This document shows, piece after piece, positions 62,277 through 64,000 of a DNA stretch of 64,000 nucleotides. Source of the DNA: JACOMS01 sp051252005. Its GTDB lineage: Bacteria; Pseudomonadota; Alphaproteobacteria; Caulobacterales; Maricaulaceae. A model generated the notes under the pieces. It was given only the letters and a program-made list of their open reading frames with translations. It made no database searches and had not been told where the DNA came from. The stretch covers positions 1-64,000 of the forward strand of contig JBPOEZ010000007.1 of NCBI GenBank assembly GCA_051252005.1. The letters are read 5' to 3'. Position numbers and translations under genes: made by a program. Every line of letters begins with the position of its first letter. The first letter of the stretch is position 1.

Positions 62277-62417
62277 TTATGTCCCGCTGATGGCCCCGCC
62301 CAGTAGAAGCACCACAAGTGATAGAAGACCAATAAGCACAGCGATAGGCGCAGGCGAAACCTGTGCTTTAACAGCGACTTTTACCTTAGGGGCCTGATAT
62401 CTTGGATCTTGGTTCAT
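62277..62417 (-). CDS. Tiny single-span membrane protein, 46 residues
   Basis: Reads MNQDPRYQAPKVKVAVKAQ, then a single hydrophobic helix (PAPIAVLIGLLSLVVLLLGGAI) ending SGT. AGGA ribosome site five bases before the ATG and a strong terminator just after the stop support a real gene too short for usual gene finders. Function unknown. Confidence 0.72.
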   Translation of the reverse strand: MNQDPRYQAPKVKVAVKAQVSPAPIAVLIGLLSLVVLLLGGAISGT

Positions 62418-62521
62418 AAATGTCCTTAGTCATTGTCTTTAAGACAGAAAAACCAACGCTTAACAAGCAGAAAATTTGCGCCGTAAGCAATTTGCTGTAC
62501 CCTGTAGAGCAATAATTTTCT

Positions 62522-63682
62522 TTAAAATACGGGAGACGCGGAAAATGCTGCCTTCATATCACTTATCAAGTCGTCCTTGTTTTCTATTCCAATGGAAACA
62601 CGAATGAGATTATCCTTTATGCCCGCAATTTGACGCGCCTCGGGTTCCATTCCCGCGTGGGTCATACAGGCGGGCTGACAGATCAGACTTTCCGTTCCGC
62701 CGAGCGAGGCCGCAAGTTGGAACAGCTTAAGTCCGCTCACGAAAGCTTTCGCGGTTTCCAGATCGCCTTTGATCTCAAAGCTCAGCATAGCACCTGGGCC
62801 GCTTTGCTGTTTTTGCGCGAGAGCATATCCCGGATCATTTTCGAGACCGACATAATAGACATGATCAACAGCGGCGTGTCCCGCGAGGAAATCCGCAATC
62901 GCCACAGCGTTATTTTCTTGCATATCCATACGGGCCGAAAGCGTGCGAAGACCTCTTAGCGTCAGCCAGCTATCAAAAGGCGCACCGGTGATACCCGTGC
63001 AATTGGCCCACCATCGCAGCTTCGCCGCAACGTCCGCGTCCGCCGCAATTACTGCACCGCCGACCACATCACTATGACCGTTGAGATATTTTGTGGTCGA
63101 GTGAATGACGATGTCACAGCCAAGCGCGAGAGGCATTTGCCGCGCGGGCGACAGGAACGTGTTATCGCAAACTGACAGCGATCCAGCTTTGCGAGCTTTC
63201 TCCGCGAGAGCAGCCACATCAACAACGCGCATCAGCGGATTGCTTGGCGTTTCGATCAGGATCATTTTCGGGCCAAGCGCAAACGCCGCATCGACTGTGG
63301 CTTGGTCATTTTGGTCAATGAACTCTACTCGCATGCGGCCTTGGCGCGCTCGGTGTGTTAGAAGCCTATGCGTACCGCCGTAACAATCATGCGGCGCAAT
63401 AATCAGATCATCTGCATGCAAGAGGTTAAACACGAGATCAATCGCCGCCATGCCCGTCGCTGTAATTTCTCCGTCCGCGCCGCCCTCAAGGTCTACCAGA
63501 GCATGGCGTAGAATATCACGCGTAGGGTTTACAGTACGGCCATAATCATACGGCCCCTTCTGGTCGATACTCGGCCAAACATAAGTCGTCGAGGTGTGCA
63601 GAGGCGGAGCCACCGCGCCAAAGGATTTATCAATACCAATGCCCGCTTGGGCAATGCGTGTTTGTTGAGATCTGTTGGTCAT
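62522..63682 (-). CDS. metB: Cystathionine gamma-synthase/beta-lyase-type PLP enzyme
   Basis: 386 residues. Cys/Met metabolism PLP family: TRDILRHALVDLEGGADG, the PLP Lys in IHSTTKYLNGHSDVVGG, and SLGGTESLICQPACMTHAGM. With metX immediately upstream, a role in methionine synthesis (cystathionine gamma-synthase, or a related beta-lyase acting in transsulfuration) is likely; exact substrate preference cannot be read. Start codon overlaps the upstream small ORF by four bases. Confidence 0.85.
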   Translation of the reverse strand: MTNRSQQTRIAQAGIGIDKSFGAVAPPLHTSTTYVWPSIDQKGPYDYGRTVNPTRDILRHALVDLEGGADGEITATGMAAIDLVFNLLHADDLIIAPHDCYGGTHRLLTHRARQGRMRVEFIDQNDQATVDAAFALGPKMILIETPSNPLMRVVDVAALAEKARKAGSLSVCDNTFLSPARQMPLALGCDIVIHSTTKYLNGHSDVVGGAVIAADADVAAKLRWWANCTGITGAPFDSWLTLRGLRTLSARMDMQENNAVAIADFLAGHAAVDHVYYVGLENDPGYALAQKQQSGPGAMLSFEIKGDLETAKAFVSGLKLFQLAASLGGTESLICQPACMTHAGMEPEARQIAGIKDNLIRVSIGIENKDDLISDMKAAFSASPVF

Positions 63683-63918
63683 AGTTTATCTTTTAGGTCA
63701 CCGTAGAGAATGTCGAATCCAATCCCAATAATAGTTCCTACTAACGGGATGATGAAGATTAATGCTATTAACTTTTCAACTGAGTCAAAAATAAATGTAT
63801 GGGCGAGTAAATAAAATACCAGGCTGTTGATAATAAACGTGAATGTTATAACTCCCATGAGTTTGGAGTATAAAATAAAAAAATACTTTAATAATTTATA
63901 TGAAATAATTTCCGCCAC
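63679..63918 (-). CDS. AT-rich two-helix membrane protein between metX and metB
   Basis: 79 residues from a GTG that shares one base with the metX stop (TAGTG), ending in ATGA overlap with metB. Two hydrophobic helices (FTFIINSLVFYLLAHTFIF, LIALIFIIPLVGTIIGIGF) and a short charged tail. The sequence is strikingly AT-rich: bases 63841-63900 contain 12 G or C out of 60, far below flanking genes. No family recognised. A true GTG start is inferred from the overlaps; a later ATG (LMGV) is an alternative. Confidence 0.65.
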   Translation of the reverse strand: MAEIISYKLLKYFFILYSKLMGVITFTFIINSLVFYLLAHTFIFDSVEKLIALIFIIPLVGTIIGIGFDILYGDLKDKL

Positions 63919-64000
63919 TAAAGCCCTTTACAAAATTCTTCCAACCTTGGGGCCATCATATCATATTCTTTCAGGAAAGCATCATGACCGAAAAGCGAAG
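63918..64000 (-). CDS. metX: Homoserine O-acyltransferase (MetX), C-terminal end
   Basis: Only the last ~27 residues lie in the window, reading SLFGHDAFLKEYDMMAPRL then EEFCKGL. The GHDAFL motif carries the catalytic His of MetX alpha/beta-hydrolase-fold acyltransferases. Together with metB it indicates homoserine O-acetyl- or succinyl-transfer for methionine synthesis. The 5' part is beyond base 64000. Confidence 0.8.
   Translation of the reverse strand, partial: SLFGHDAFLKEYDMMAPRLEEFCKGL

Noticed and set aside
1..64000. tRNA, rRNA, CRISPR arrays, insertion sequences, prophage genes
   Set aside because: Nothing convincing was seen by eye; no cloverleaf-like sequence, regularly spaced repeats, transposase or integrase. 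A tRNAscan or CRISPR search would be needed to be certain.

Overview
The window is a contiguous piece of an alphaproteobacterial chromosome. The pointers are the RegB/SCO/RegA redox cluster, Flp/Fap pilins beside a CpaC-type N-terminal domain protein, the dapF-mtaB-ftsY order, an Fe-responsive bfd/bfr pair with Fur-type sites, and REP-like palindromes of the kind found in Caulobacter/Hyphomonas relatives. Base composition looks close to even, with several much more AT-rich islands. A Maricaulales/Hyphomonadaceae-like marine bacterium is a reasonable guess, but the genus cannot be fixed by reading alone. No rRNA, tRNA, CRISPR array, transposase or prophage was seen.

Layout. 0-1.4 kb: two tandem Flp pilin genes (one cut by the window edge) with near-identical 5' regions, and a stand-alone pilus N-domain protein. 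1.4-8.5 kb: arsenite methyltransferase, then dapF-mtaB-ftsY-ispZ and a PAS/receiver protein. 8.6-16 kb: comM, a C39-like lipoprotein, a dicarboxylate symporter, a VOC protein, a prolyl oligopeptidase and a ketopantoate-reductase family protein. 16-21 kb: bfd and bfr with four Fur-like boxes, then a run of small plus-strand genes (GNAT, tag, lipoprotein, KAS III, MORN, HD). 21-26 kb: minus-strand envelope and metalloprotease genes, and the SCO1 <-> regB-regA redox module. 26-30 kb: a MATE exporter behind an apparent leader-peptide attenuator, unknown genes, a solitary HNH nuclease and fabI. 30.7-41.4 kb: a surface-polysaccharide region built as two divergent operons. It holds WbpA/WbpB/WbpE-like enzymes plus a fusion of a class II glutaminase with a WbpG-like sugar amidotransferase, which together suggest a diacetamido- or amidino-uronic acid sugar. 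41.4-46 kb: a sulfite-exporter family permease and a molybdenum-cofactor cluster (moeA, xdhC, mocA-like, moaB, moaC). 46-50.8 kb: a DadA-like oxidoreductase, an RHH-Doc toxin-antitoxin pair, unknown genes and a HerA-like ATPase. 50.8-64 kb: a long minus-strand amino-acid block, metX-(small membrane ORF)-metB, ilvD-ilvC-ilvB-(small membrane ORF)-ilvN and leuA-leuC-leuD-leuB-ilvA.

The least ordinary signals are: (1) the leader ORF with mutually exclusive terminator/antiterminator pairing in front of the MATE pump; (2) the glutaminase-WbpG fusion, which would supply ammonia without HisH/HisF partners; (3) small two-helix membrane proteins translationally coupled inside both the ilv and met operons, one of them extremely AT-rich; (4) duplicated Flp genes with a conserved structured 5' leader; and (5) REP-like palindromes between leuA and ilvN, with one perfect inverted repeat inside leuB.
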